Assembly (NCBI GenBank): GCA_016292145.1
Contig: JAEFBA010000014.1
Coordinates: forward strand, 1 to 41,888
Length of the DNA stretch: 41,888 bases
Direction of reading: 5' to 3'
Source: Saccharofermentans sp.
Lineage (GTDB): Bacteria > Bacillota > Clostridia > Saccharofermentanales > Saccharofermentanaceae
This document shows, piece by piece, positions 15,890 to 23,373 of the stretch; the first letter of the stretch is position 1, and each line of letters begins with the position of its first letter. The notes beneath the pieces were generated by a model that did not search any database, was not told the DNA's origin, and saw nothing but the letters and a program-made list of their open reading frames with translations. Both the position numbers and the translations under genes were made by a program.

Positions 15890-17158
15890 ATGGAAAAGAA
15901 GCCTTTTGTTACAAAGAGCCAGATCGAAGAGATCGCCAGAACACATCACACGCCTTTCTATCTTTACGATGAGAAGGGGATCCGCGAGAACTGCGAGCGC
16001 GTCAAAGCAGCTTTTGCCTGGAATAAGGGTTTTAGAGAGTATTTCGCAGTAAAGGCTACACCTAATCCTTATATTATGGACATCATCAACGACTACGGAT
16101 TCGGCTTTGACTGCTCATCTGAGGCTGAGCTTATCCTTGCAGATGCCGTAGGCGGCCCGATCATGTTCTCCTCAAATGATACTCCTGCCAGAGAATATGC
16201 GCTCTGCGCCAACTTAGGCGGCATCATCAACCTTGACGATATCACGCATATTCCTTTCTTAGAGCAGATCCTGGGACCCGAATTCCCTGAAGTAATGAGC
16301 TGCAGATATAATCCGGGCGGAGTATTCAAGCTCAGCAACGGCATCATGGATAATCCCGGTGATTCCAAGTACGGAATGACAAAAGAGCAGCTCATTGACG
16401 CTTATACACAGCTTAAGGCTCACGGAGTAAAGAAGTTCGGAATCCACGCATTCCTTGCAAGTAACACTGTTACAAACGAATATTATCCGACTCTTGCGGG
16501 TCAGCTTTTCGAGCTCGTCGTAGAGATTGCAGAGAAGGTCGGGATCGAGTTCGCATTCGTAAACCTCTCCGGCGGTGTAGGCATCGGCTACAGACCCGAG
16601 GATCCTGAAAATGACATCATGGTAATTGGTGAGGGCGTAAGAAAGCAGTTCGAGCGCGTTCTCGTCCCTGCAGGCATGGGCGATGTCGCCATCTACACCG
16701 AGATGGGAAGATTTATGCTCGCTCCTTACGGAATGCTGATCACAAAGGCTATACACGAGAAGCACATCTATAAGGAATATATCGGAGTTGACGCATGTGC
16801 TGCCAACCTCATGAGACCTGCAATGTACGGTGCTTACCACCACATTACGGTATTCGGCAAGGAGAATTTGCCCTGTGACCACAAGTACGATATTACGGGA
16901 AGCCTCTGCGAGAATAACGATAAGTTCGCTATCGACAGGATGCTCCCCAAGATCGATATGGGCGATATCCTCGGAATCCACGATGCAGGCGCTCACGGAT
17001 CTGCAATGGGTTATAACTATAACGGCAGACTCTGGTGCGAAGAACTGCTCTTAAAAGAAGACGGTTCCGTAGAGCAGATCAGAAGAGCCCAGACGCTCAA
17101 CGATTACTTTGCTACATTAGATAACAGCAAGTACGCAAGAAAGCTTATAAGCGAGTAA
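15890..17158 (+). CDS. lysA: Diaminopimelate decarboxylase family protein
   Basis: A 422-residue fold-type III PLP decarboxylase. The PLP lysine is K55 in Y-F-A-V-K-A-T-P-N-P. Also present are G-F-D-C-S-S-E-A-E, G-I-H-A-F-L-A-S, N-L-S-G-G-V-G-I-G and T-E-M-G-R. C-E-N-N-D-K-F and D-A-G-A-H-G-S-A-M-G-Y-N-Y-N carry the C-terminal active-site residues. Family members of this length convert meso-diaminopimelate to lysine, the last step of lysine synthesis; a related carboxylate-amine decarboxylase cannot be fully excluded. The start has GTAAGGAA upstream. It is monocistronic, ending at a strong terminator. Confidence 0.88.
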   Translation: MEKKPFVTKSQIEEIARTHHTPFYLYDEKGIRENCERVKAAFAWNKGFREYFAVKATPNPYIMDIINDYGFGFDCSSEAELILADAVGGPIMFSSNDTPAREYALCANLGGIINLDDITHIPFLEQILGPEFPEVMSCRYNPGGVFKLSNGIMDNPGDSKYGMTKEQLIDAYTQLKAHGVKKFGIHAFLASNTVTNEYYPTLAGQLFELVVEIAEKVGIEFAFVNLSGGVGIGYRPEDPENDIMVIGEGVRKQFERVLVPAGMGDVAIYTEMGRFMLAPYGMLITKAIHEKHIYKEYIGVDACAANLMRPAMYGAYHHITVFGKENLPCDHKYDITGSLCENNDKFAIDRMLPKIDMGDILGIHDAGAHGSAMGYNYNGRLWCEELLLKEDGSVEQIRRAQTLNDYFATLDNSKYARKLISE

Positions 17159-17197
17159 TTTAGCGGATTCTGACTATTTGTCACTTTGTTTGTTTTT

Positions 17198-17239
17198 AAG
17201 GCCTTGTTATGTGCAATATGCACAAAAACAAGGCCTTTT
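17198..17239 (+). terminator. Rho-independent terminator after lysA
   Basis: AAGGCCTTGTT pairs with AACAAGGCCTT, and an inner TGTGCA/TGCACA extends the stem. A short T-run follows. Confidence 0.82.
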
Positions 17240-17270
17240 GATTATGCAATCTGTTTAACAAATCCATTGT

Positions 17271-17298
17271 TTGAAACGGGGAGTAAGTGTACTATTTA
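17271..17298 (+). promoter_or_regulatory. Tentative promoter of the 17368 gene
   Basis: TTGAAA (17271-17276), 16 bases, then TATTTA (17293-17298). The -10 is poor, but the implied start (about 17305) falls at a strong leader hairpin. Confidence 0.4.
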
Positions 17299-17303
17299 GC
17301 TGT

Positions 17304-17322
17304 CCAAAGGAAAAGCCTTTGG
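17304..17322 (+). promoter_or_regulatory. Leader stem-loop upstream of the 17368 gene
   Basis: CCAAAGG and CCTTTGG pair perfectly around a five-base loop, about 45 bases before the start codon and at the predicted 5' end. Confidence 0.6.
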
Positions 17323-17367
17323 GGATAGTAAAAGGACATAAAACTGATACTTAGGAGGTATTACATA

Positions 17368-17625
17368 ATGAAAGCATTTTACTTAGACAACATTGATGTT
17401 GCAACACTTATGAAGGCACTTGACGAGTGCAAGGGAAACGTAATCCTTCTTACAGACGAGGGCGACCGTTTCAACCTTAAGAGCAAGCTCAGCCAGATCA
17501 CAGGCATCATGAAGCTCATCGAAGGTGGTATCGTTTGCAATGCAAAGATCTCCTGCTCTGATCCTGACGACGAGGCAATGCTTTTCAGACTTAACCTTTT
17601 CGGAAAGGTTGACGAGGAAGCTTAA
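17368..17625 (+). CDS. Small orphan protein, unknown function
   Basis: An 85-residue acidic soluble protein that I do not recognise. It begins M-K-A-F-Y-L-D-N-I-D-V-A-T-L-M-K-A-L-D-E-C-K and contains N-L-K-S-K-L-S-Q-I-T-G-I-M-K-L-I-E-G-G. There are no membrane segments and two short cysteine sites. Reality is well supported: a full AGGAGG ribosome binding site, a leader with a strong hairpin, and a strong terminator right after it. The codon choice and arrangement look like a well-expressed monocistronic gene. A role in regulation or as a small binding protein would be a guess. Confidence 0.8.
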   Translation: MKAFYLDNIDVATLMKALDECKGNVILLTDEGDRFNLKSKLSQITGIMKLIEGGIVCNAKISCSDPDDEAMLFRLNLFGKVDEEA

Positions 17626-17662
17626 TTCAGGCAATAACCTATTAGTAAGTTTTTAGTTTCTC

Positions 17663-17696
17663 AAAATGGCGGTGTCAATGACACCGCCATTTTTGG
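17663..17696 (+). terminator. Rho-independent terminator after the 17368 gene
   Basis: A perfect 14-bp stem, AAAATGGCGGTGTC with GACACCGCCATTTT, with a three-base loop and T-run. Confidence 0.88.
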
Positions 17697-17752
17697 TGTG
17701 GATCAAAGGTTCACTCCGGCAGGCATGCGGCAGAACCCTTAACAGCCGGGCA

Positions 17753-17783
17753 TAAAAATACCGCCTGACTTAGTATCAGGCGG
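17753..17783 (-). terminator. Rho-independent terminator of the citrate synthase gene
   Basis: On the minus strand CCGCCTGA and TCAGGCGG form a perfect 8-bp stem with a seven-base loop, followed by a T-rich tail (17760 down to 17754). Confidence 0.85.
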
Positions 17784-17814
17784 CAGGTGCGTACGGTTGA
17801 TTGCTTAAATAGGC

Positions 17815-19179
17815 TTATCTCTCGCCTATCGGATGGTATTCGACCTTTTCCTGAACGCTCTTGTAAGCAGGTCTTATGATCTTGCCCTTGCCGTTCAGCT
17901 CTTCGATGCGGTGAGCTGACCATCCTGAGATCCTTGCGATCGCAAAGAGGGGAGTGTAGAGCTCCATCGGTATGCCGAGCATTGAATATACAAAACCACT
18001 GTAGAAGTCGATGTTGGCGGATACGCCCTTGTAGATCTTGCGCTCAGCGGCGATGAGATCAGCGGAGAGTTTCTCGACTCTCTCATAGAATTCGAATTCC
18101 TTGGTGCGTCCCTTCTCGGCAGAAAGATCCTTTACGTAGCGCTTGAAGATCTGCGCTCTGGGGTCGGAGATCGAATAGATCGCATGTCCCATGCCGTAGA
18201 TTACGCCGGAACGGTCGAAAGCGTCCTTGTGCAGGATCCTCTCGAGATATGCGAGGATCTCGTCGTTGTCTTCCCAGTCAGAGATGCTCCTCTCGAGTTC
18301 CTTGAACATCTTGACGACCATGATGTTGGCGCCGCCGTGCTTGGGTCCCTTAAGGGAGCTCAGTGCAGCAACAACTGCAGCATAGGTGTCTGTGCCGGAA
18401 CTCGTTACGACGTGAGTCGTGAATGTCGAGTTGTTGCCGCCGCCGTGCTCGGCGTGGAGCATGAGGGATACGTCTAAGATCTTTGCTTCGAGTGGAGTGA
18501 ATTTGTTGTCCGGTCTTAACATGTAGAGGAAGTTCTCTGCAGTGGAAAGATCCGGCCTTGGCCTGTGGACTACAAGCGAGTCACGGTCAAGGTAGTATTT
18601 CATTGCGTTGTAGCTGTGTACTGCAAGACTGGGGAAGATGGAGATCAGTTCCAGAGACTGCCTTAAGACATTCGGAATAGAAGTGTCTGCCGCCTGTGTG
18701 TCATATGCATACAGATTGAGAACGCCTCTCTGAATGTTGTTCATGAGGTCAGATGAAGGCTTCTGCATGATGACGTCCCTGAAGAAGTTTTTTGGCATCT
18801 TCGAACGTGATTCTGCCAGAAGGTTCCTGAAGCTTCTGAGTTCATCTGCATTAGGGAGTTTTCCGAACAGCAGAAGGTATGTGGTCTCTTCAAAACCGCA
18901 GTGCATCTCTTCGGGCTGACCCTTGATCATGTCTTTTACGTTGATTCCGCGATAGAACAGTTCGCCGGGTGCAGGAACTGTCTTGCCGTCAACGGTCTTT
19001 GTTGCGTTGACTTCAGATATCCTGGTAAGTCCTGTAAGAACTCCTTTACCGTTAATGTCTCTCAGGCCGCGCTTGACATCATAGGTGGTGTAGAGCTCAG
19101 GATCTATGGCATTAGACTTGCAGATCTCAGCAAGACGCTGGATCTCAGGCGTTATCTTGGAATAGTTGTTTGTTGCCAT
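17815..19179 (-). CDS. gltA: Citrate synthase
   Basis: A 454-residue type II citrate synthase-like protein. Active-site histidines are in H-A-E-H-G-G-G-N (H245), G-P-K-H-G-G-A-N (H281) and G-M-G-H-A-I-Y (H332), followed by S-D-P-R-A and a late N-I-D-F-Y-S-G with the catalytic-type Asp. It condenses acetyl-CoA and oxaloacetate and would feed the partial TCA cycle toward 2-oxoglutarate and glutamate. A 2-methylcitrate synthase activity cannot be excluded. No aconitase or isocitrate dehydrogenase lies alongside. The ribosome binding site AAAGGAGAGG is strong, and the gene has its own promoter within the end of the YmfI-like gene upstream. Confidence 0.93.
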   Translation of the reverse strand: MATNNYSKITPEIQRLAEICKSNAIDPELYTTYDVKRGLRDINGKGVLTGLTRISEVNATKTVDGKTVPAPGELFYRGINVKDMIKGQPEEMHCGFEETTYLLLFGKLPNADELRSFRNLLAESRSKMPKNFFRDVIMQKPSSDLMNNIQRGVLNLYAYDTQAADTSIPNVLRQSLELISIFPSLAVHSYNAMKYYLDRDSLVVHRPRPDLSTAENFLYMLRPDNKFTPLEAKILDVSLMLHAEHGGGNNSTFTTHVVTSSGTDTYAAVVAALSSLKGPKHGGANIMVVKMFKELERSISDWEDNDEILAYLERILHKDAFDRSGVIYGMGHAIYSISDPRAQIFKRYVKDLSAEKGRTKEFEFYERVEKLSADLIAAERKIYKGVSANIDFYSGFVYSMLGIPMELYTPLFAIARISGWSAHRIEELNGKGKIIRPAYKSVQEKVEYHPIGER

Positions 19180-19208
19180 AAGTCCTCTCCTTTCTGAGGC
19201 ATAGTGTA

Positions 19209-19227
19209 CGTGTCCGGTAGAGACACG
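19209..19227 (-). promoter_or_regulatory. 5' leader stem-loop of gltA
   Basis: CGTGTC (19209-19214) and GACACG (19222-19227) pair perfectly. The hairpin starts about three bases after the predicted transcription start. Confidence 0.5.
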
Positions 19228-19236
19228 ACTCCTACT

Positions 19237-19265
19237 ATTTTATATTCTCAAAAGAGATTATTCAA
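19237..19265 (-). promoter_or_regulatory. Sigma-A promoter of gltA
   Basis: On the minus strand TTGAAT (19265-19260), a 17-base spacer and TAAAAT (19242-19237). It ends two bases short of the last codon of the upstream YmfI-like gene, so gltA can be transcribed on its own. Confidence 0.7.
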
Positions 19266-19266
19266 T

Positions 19267-19971
19267 TTAAATGAGGTATCCGCCGTTTACTCCGATGATC
19301 TGGCCCGTTATGAATGAAGCCTTATCGGACTGAAGGAAATACAGCATCTCGGCAATCTCAGAAGGTTCACCGAGCCTGCCGACGGGAGTGTCCTCGCAAA
19401 TGGCTCTTCTGTCGTCTTCACCAAAGCATTTCATCATGTCTGTCTCAGTAGCTCCGGGTGATACGGCATTGACCCTTATGCCTGAAGGTCCGAGCTCTTT
19501 GGCTAGTGCCTTGACATATGAATCTACGGCACCTTTGCTTGCCGAGTATAAAGATTCACAGGATGCTCCTGTCTGTCCCCACATTGAAGATACGGCGAGA
19601 ATGACACCTTGCTTTTGCTTTACCATATCAGGTATTACTGCATTCGCGAGATTGAAAAGACCGCCGAAATTAGTATCCATGACATCCCTGTAGTCCCTGT
19701 ATTTCATGTCCTGGGCAAGGCCTGTTACGGATATCCCGGCATTAGAAATGAGAACGTCGATGTGGCCGTTTTTTTCGAGCGCATCGTTAACGCATGATGC
19801 AACATTCTCAAAGTCTTTGATGTCACAGGCATAGTAATCAACGCCTTCGATGGCATTGTCAGGCCTGCCGCTGCGGCTGAGCGAAGAAACATTATATCCC
19901 CGGTTCGCGAAAAGCTCCGCGCATGCTCTGCCGATCCCTCTGGTACCTCCTGAGATCAAAAGATGCGGCAT
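19267..19971 (-). CDS. ymfI: SDR reductase, YmfI-like (EF-P 5-aminopentanone reductase)
   Basis: A 234-residue classical SDR with G-G-T-R-G-I-G (8-14), S-N-A-G-I and the Tyr-x3-Lys in Y-S-A-S-K-G. The segment S-S-M-W-G-Q-T-G-A-S-C-E-S-L-Y-S closely resembles Bacillus YmfI, where S-S-I-W-G-x-x-G-A-S-C-E is characteristic. It is followed by V-K-A-L-A-K-E-L-G-P-S-G-I-R-V-N-A-V-S-P-G-A. YmfI reduces the 5-aminopentanone group on the lysine of elongation factor P to 5-aminopentanol. A FabG-like acyl-ACP reductase is the alternative, but no other fatty acid genes are adjacent. AAGGGGG lies seven bases before the ATG. It is divergent from the 20114 gene. Confidence 0.75.
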   Translation of the reverse strand: MPHLLISGGTRGIGRACAELFANRGYNVSSLSRSGRPDNAIEGVDYYACDIKDFENVASCVNDALEKNGHIDVLISNAGISVTGLAQDMKYRDYRDVMDTNFGGLFNLANAVIPDMVKQKQGVILAVSSMWGQTGASCESLYSASKGAVDSYVKALAKELGPSGIRVNAVSPGATETDMMKCFGEDDRRAICEDTPVGRLGEPSEIAEMLYFLQSDKASFITGQIIGVNGGYLI

Positions 19972-20055
19972 TGTATTATCCCCCTTAAAATCAATTCCTA
20001 TAGCAGATATTGTACACGATTCTTTAAGAGCTTGCAGACTTTGGCGGACTTTTGT

Positions 20056-20084
20056 TTTACAAGAGCGCTCTTTATCTTTATAAT
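20056..20084 (+). promoter_or_regulatory. Strong promoter with a palindromic spacer
   Basis: TTTACA (20056-20061), 17 bases, TATAAT (20079-20084). The spacer holds a perfect 12-bp palindrome, AAGAGCGCTCTT (20061-20072), placed like a repressor operator. The predicted start is near 20091. Confidence 0.78.
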
Positions 20085-20113
20085 ATCAGGGTTAAATTGG
20101 AGGATTCCTAGTT

Positions 20114-21154
20114 ATGTCTAAATCTAAGAACAAGGGCAAAAAGCCTCAGCAGAATGAGAATAAAACAGCAGATGAACTCGAAGCCAAGGCAGAGGAGATC
20201 ATCGATACAGAAGGCGAAGTGACTGACGGAAAGATCACTGAAGAAGCCGAAGAGAAGGCTTCTGAAGCTGAAGAAGAGATCGGAACAGAAGATATCGAAG
20301 CTGCAGAAGATGCTGGATCTGAGTCTTCCGAAGAGGAAGAAGAGTCCGTAAAGGATGAAGGCAAGAAGCCTGAGATAAAGGAAGCATCTGAAGATTCCGA
20401 AGAAACAGAAGCCTTCAGGAAGCTTCATTTCATCGAAAAATGCAAGAAGGATCCCATCATTCCCGTATGCATTATCCTGGCGATCCTTGCACTGATAGTT
20501 GCAGGCATTTATTTCCTGCTTCCTAATGCCATGACTCCTTCAATGGGCATGACTCTTAAGGATTTCCAGACAAGATACAATAACGGCGATGTTGCCGCAT
20601 CACTTCTCAACAGCGGTGTGGATATCACTTTCAGGTCTCCTGAATATGTCGATATCACATCTCATCCGAGTATCCTTGGTGACAAGGCAGTAATATCTGC
20701 AAAGCGTATCTATGCCGATTTCTTTGACGGACCTTTCAAGTACACATCTATCGGAGGCGTTGAAGGTGCTGCAAGAAAGAGTGATGAGAATCTTTCTTAT
20801 GTAAGGGTTTATGTCCAGTATGGTGAAGAAGATTTCAACACCGTATGGCTTTATGCATCGAACACCATAGATGCGCTTTTCCCGGAGCTTTCTATGTATG
20901 AGGCTATGGATGTGGGCATGAAGATGATGAATGAGTATAACGGTGACGCCAGATTCTATGTAAAGGGCGATTATGCATTCAGGCTTGTTGCCGTAAAGAA
21001 GGCTGTTGACGGCGGCGCAGAGATCGTTTATATCGTTATCGACTGCGTTCCGAGGTCAGCGATCAACGAATCCCAGATCAGGGAGGATATCGAAGCAGAG
21101 TTCCCTTCACCTTCAGTATCTGAATCAGCAGTACAGACTGCAGCATCCACCTGA
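20114..21154 (+). CDS. Acidic single-pass membrane protein, unknown function
   Basis: A 346-residue protein that I do not recognise. Residues 1-12 are basic. Residues 15-105 are extremely rich in Glu and Asp with Ala, Lys and Ser, and likely disordered. One transmembrane helix follows at about 115-136 (I-I-P-V-C-I-I-L-A-I-L-A-L-I-V-A-G-I-Y). The remaining 200 residues form a probable extracytoplasmic mixed alpha/beta domain, starting with M-T-L-K-D-F-Q-T-R-Y. Ser/Pro/Thr dominate the last 20 residues. By this topology the acidic tail is cytoplasmic. It has a strong, possibly repressed promoter and AGGAGG-like site. It precedes the zinc-ribbon paralogue cluster and may be part of the same transcription unit, separated by a leader-like hairpin. 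Confidence 0.75.
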   Translation: MSKSKNKGKKPQQNENKTADELEAKAEEIIDTEGEVTDGKITEEAEEKASEAEEEIGTEDIEAAEDAGSESSEEEEESVKDEGKKPEIKEASEDSEETEAFRKLHFIEKCKKDPIIPVCIILAILALIVAGIYFLLPNAMTPSMGMTLKDFQTRYNNGDVAASLLNSGVDITFRSPEYVDITSHPSILGDKAVISAKRIYADFFDGPFKYTSIGGVEGAARKSDENLSYVRVYVQYGEEDFNTVWLYASNTIDALFPELSMYEAMDVGMKMMNEYNGDARFYVKGDYAFRLVAVKKAVDGGAEIVYIVIDCVPRSAINESQIREDIEAEFPSPSVSESAVQTAAST

Positions 21155-21184
21155 ACAATCAATAATTACTGACTATTTACAAAA

Positions 21185-21230
21185 CCCCCGTCAGATCTTA
21201 TTCTTAAATCAGGAAGCAGATTTGCGGGGG
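21185..21230 (+). promoter_or_regulatory. Hairpin that buries the ribosome binding site of the 21238 gene
   Basis: CCCCCG (21185-21190) pairs with CGGGGG (21225-21230), and CAGATCT (21192-21198) pairs with AGATTTG (21218-21224): 13 pairs with one bulge and a 19-base loop. The second arm contains the only Shine-Dalgarno-like sequence for the ATG at 21238. It may act as attenuator, translational switch or processing site; the tail TAGTTTT is also terminator-like. Confidence 0.65.
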
Positions 21231-21237
21231 TAGTTTT

Positions 21238-22263
21238 ATGGCAAGGGGAGGATTCCACGGCGGAGGGTTCCATTCCGGCGGACACCATTCAGGCGGTGGT
21301 TACCGTTCCGGTGGCTTTTCCGGTGGCGGCGGTCATTATGGCGGCGGCGGTCATTACAGTGGCGGAAGTCACTACCGTGGCGGTGGCCATTACAGCAGCG
21401 GCGGTTATTCCGGCGGCAGCAGTGAGCTGAGCGGATGTGGCTTAATTATCTGCTGCTTGCTCTGGGCCGGCTCAACCTTTGCTGTTTCCACTTTTAACTC
21501 GTTGATCCTGGGATACATTCCGGGTCTTAATCTGCTCAATCTCGGTATTTTCATATTGGCAGGATTGTTGTTTATTCCCAGCTTTAAGCAATCTGCGAGG
21601 ACTGTCGCACTTGTCGATCTCAGGAAAAGCGGTTCATCAAGTTCTTATGTGGGAAGCGAGTCATTTACCTATCAAAAAAAGGGTTCCCCAAAGACCTGGG
21701 CCGGTAAGACCGACAAGAGCTACCGTATCTCTTTTGCCGGTATGGAACAGGGCAAAAAGAACTGCGCGGAAGTCCTTGAGACCATGAAGAGAACGCCAAG
21801 GATCGTCTGGATGAGACCGACAACCTGGTTTGTTATTTCAGCTGTGATCCTTTTTGTGAACTTCTTTTTCTACGAGAGCATCATTCCGATCTTTGAGAAT
21901 ATGATAATGAGCGATTTTGCTTTTGCGTTTCTCGATGAATTGACATTCTATCTTCCGTCGGTCCTGGCGCTCGGCTGCTCCATTTTGAGCTTGGTTTTCG
22001 TTAAGGTCAGGGACAATATCCTCTATGAGTGTGCGGTAAGATTAGCATCAGAGATACAGACTGATGAGAAGACAGCCGAGACGGAAGCATTTATTAAAAA
22101 CGAGATAGGCAAGAAGTGGTATCACAATATCTGTCCTAACTGCGGAGCAAGAGCGACTGCATCTCTTAAGCACTGTGTCAGCTGCGGCAGTTCTCTGGAA
22201 GTCATGGAAGGCGATAAGAACCTTTATTCCATAAGACAGATTAAAGAGGACGGTAAAAACTGA
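21238..22263 (+). CDS. Gly/His-rich zinc-ribbon membrane protein, paralogue 1
   Basis: A 341-residue protein of a family I cannot name. Residues 2-62 are Gly/Ser/Tyr-rich with eight His (H7-H51) and could bind metal. Four hydrophobic helices follow (about 66-88, 93-114, 195-213, 233-256). Between helices 2 and 3 is a soluble segment with Y-R-I-S-F and T-P-R-I-V-W (186-191). The loop between helices 3 and 4 reads Y-E-S-I-I-P-I-F-E ... S-D-F-A-F-A-F-L-D. After helix 4 come I-L-Y-E-C-A-V-R and a zinc ribbon C299-P-N-C302 ... C313-V-S-C316. There is no signal peptide; both ends are probably cytoplasmic. It is the first of five tandem paralogues, with translation possibly controlled by the hairpin at 21185. 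Confidence 0.85.
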   Translation: MARGGFHGGGFHSGGHHSGGGYRSGGFSGGGGHYGGGGHYSGGSHYRGGGHYSSGGYSGGSSELSGCGLIICCLLWAGSTFAVSTFNSLILGYIPGLNLLNLGIFILAGLLFIPSFKQSARTVALVDLRKSGSSSSYVGSESFTYQKKGSPKTWAGKTDKSYRISFAGMEQGKKNCAEVLETMKRTPRIVWMRPTTWFVISAVILFVNFFFYESIIPIFENMIMSDFAFAFLDELTFYLPSVLALGCSILSLVFVKVRDNILYECAVRLASEIQTDEKTAETEAFIKNEIGKKWYHNICPNCGARATASLKHCVSCGSSLEVMEGDKNLYSIRQIKEDGKN

Positions 22264-22296
22264 CATCGGGAAATAGGCTGTTGAACGGAGGTTAAG

Positions 22297-23373
22297 ATGG
22301 CTAGCGGCGGTTTTCATGGGGGCAGTTCTCATTCAGGCGGTTTTCACAGTTCGGGCGGAGGCGGCGGTTTTCACAGCTCCGGCGGCGGAAGCAGCAGTTT
22401 TCACAGCTCCGGCAGCAGCAGGGATTCCTGGTTAGACTCACGGTCCGATTACGGGTCAGACTATGATTCAGACATCTTATCGGGTCCTGCCGGAGTGGTC
22501 ATTTTAATCTGCGGACTGGCTGCACTGTTTGTCTTTGCGGGTGGAGCGGTTTTCGCTTCTTCAGCCGTAATCATTTTTTCAGGAGCGAATGCTGTAACTT
22601 CTCCGGTTTTCCTCGTATGCGGCATTCTGCTGTTTTTTGGTATCAAGAGTTACGGCAGAACCAAAGCTGTCAGAGATCTATTGAAAAACGGCCCGTACAA
22701 GAGACCGGCCAGGGTCTGGAGCAGGAAACTGAAAAATAAAGATACGACTGACGGCAAATCGTTTTACGGAGAAGGTAAAACATATGCCATAGATTTTAAT
22801 GACAATGATTTCGGAGACGAGAATTCTCAGAAGGTCTACGATATGGTGATAATGACTCCCGGGATCGTCTGGATCAGTCCGTATAAGCTGCTTGGTATTT
22901 CGGTGATCTTATTTCTGGCGAATTCTGTTTTCTATGAAGCGGTCATCCCGATCTTTGAGAAGATGATCATGACGGATTGGGCATTTAAGTTTATTGATTA
23001 TCTCATATTCTTCCTTCCTACGGCCGTATGCCTGATCCTTTCCGTGTACAGTCTGGTAATCGTTAAGATCAAGGACAATCTTCTTTATGAGTGTGCAAAA
23101 AGGATCGTTGACGACAATAAAGCTGTAGCAAGACGTTTTAAGACCCAAGAAAAGATCACATTCGCATTAAGCCGGGTGTGGTACTACAATATCTGTCCTA
23201 ATTGCGGCGCAAAAGCATCTGAGAAGGATAAGGTCTGCGGAAACTGCGGTTCTTCCTTAGAGTCGGATTTTTATGGCAGCGGAAAGCCTTCTATGTACCA
23301 TCGTGTCGTAGAATATAATAAGAGCAGCAAGCAGGTTACAGAGGATCAAGCAAAGGAGAAGTCGGATAAATGA
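22297..23373 (+). CDS. Gly/Ser/His-rich zinc-ribbon membrane protein, paralogue 2
   Basis: A 358-residue paralogue of the neighbouring gene with the same order of parts. Residues 2-42 are a Gly/Ser/His repeat built on G-G-F-H-S-S-G, and an Asp/Ser-rich patch covers 42-60. Two helices lie at about 63-85 and 90-112. The soluble segment has Y-A-I-D-F-N-D-N-D-F-G-D-E-N and T-P-G-I-V-W-I-S-P. Two more helices flank Y-E-A-V-I-P-I-F-E-K-M-I-M-T-D. Then come L-L-Y-E-C-A-K-R and a zinc ribbon C-P-N-C-G-A ... C-G-N-C-G-S-S. GGAGG precedes the ATG. It starts 33 bases after paralogue 1, and its stop overlaps paralogue 3 by four bases. Confidence 0.85.
   Translation: MASGGFHGGSSHSGGFHSSGGGGGFHSSGGGSSSFHSSGSSRDSWLDSRSDYGSDYDSDILSGPAGVVILICGLAALFVFAGGAVFASSAVIIFSGANAVTSPVFLVCGILLFFGIKSYGRTKAVRDLLKNGPYKRPARVWSRKLKNKDTTDGKSFYGEGKTYAIDFNDNDFGDENSQKVYDMVIMTPGIVWISPYKLLGISVILFLANSVFYEAVIPIFEKMIMTDWAFKFIDYLIFFLPTAVCLILSVYSLVIVKIKDNLLYECAKRIVDDNKAVARRFKTQEKITFALSRVWYYNICPNCGAKASEKDKVCGNCGSSLESDFYGSGKPSMYHRVVEYNKSSKQVTEDQAKEKSDK

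Noticed and set aside
20108..20428. Minus-strand frame opposite the acidic tail
   Set aside because: Its hydrophobic Phe/Leu-rich protein is simply the complement of GAA/GAG-rich codons.
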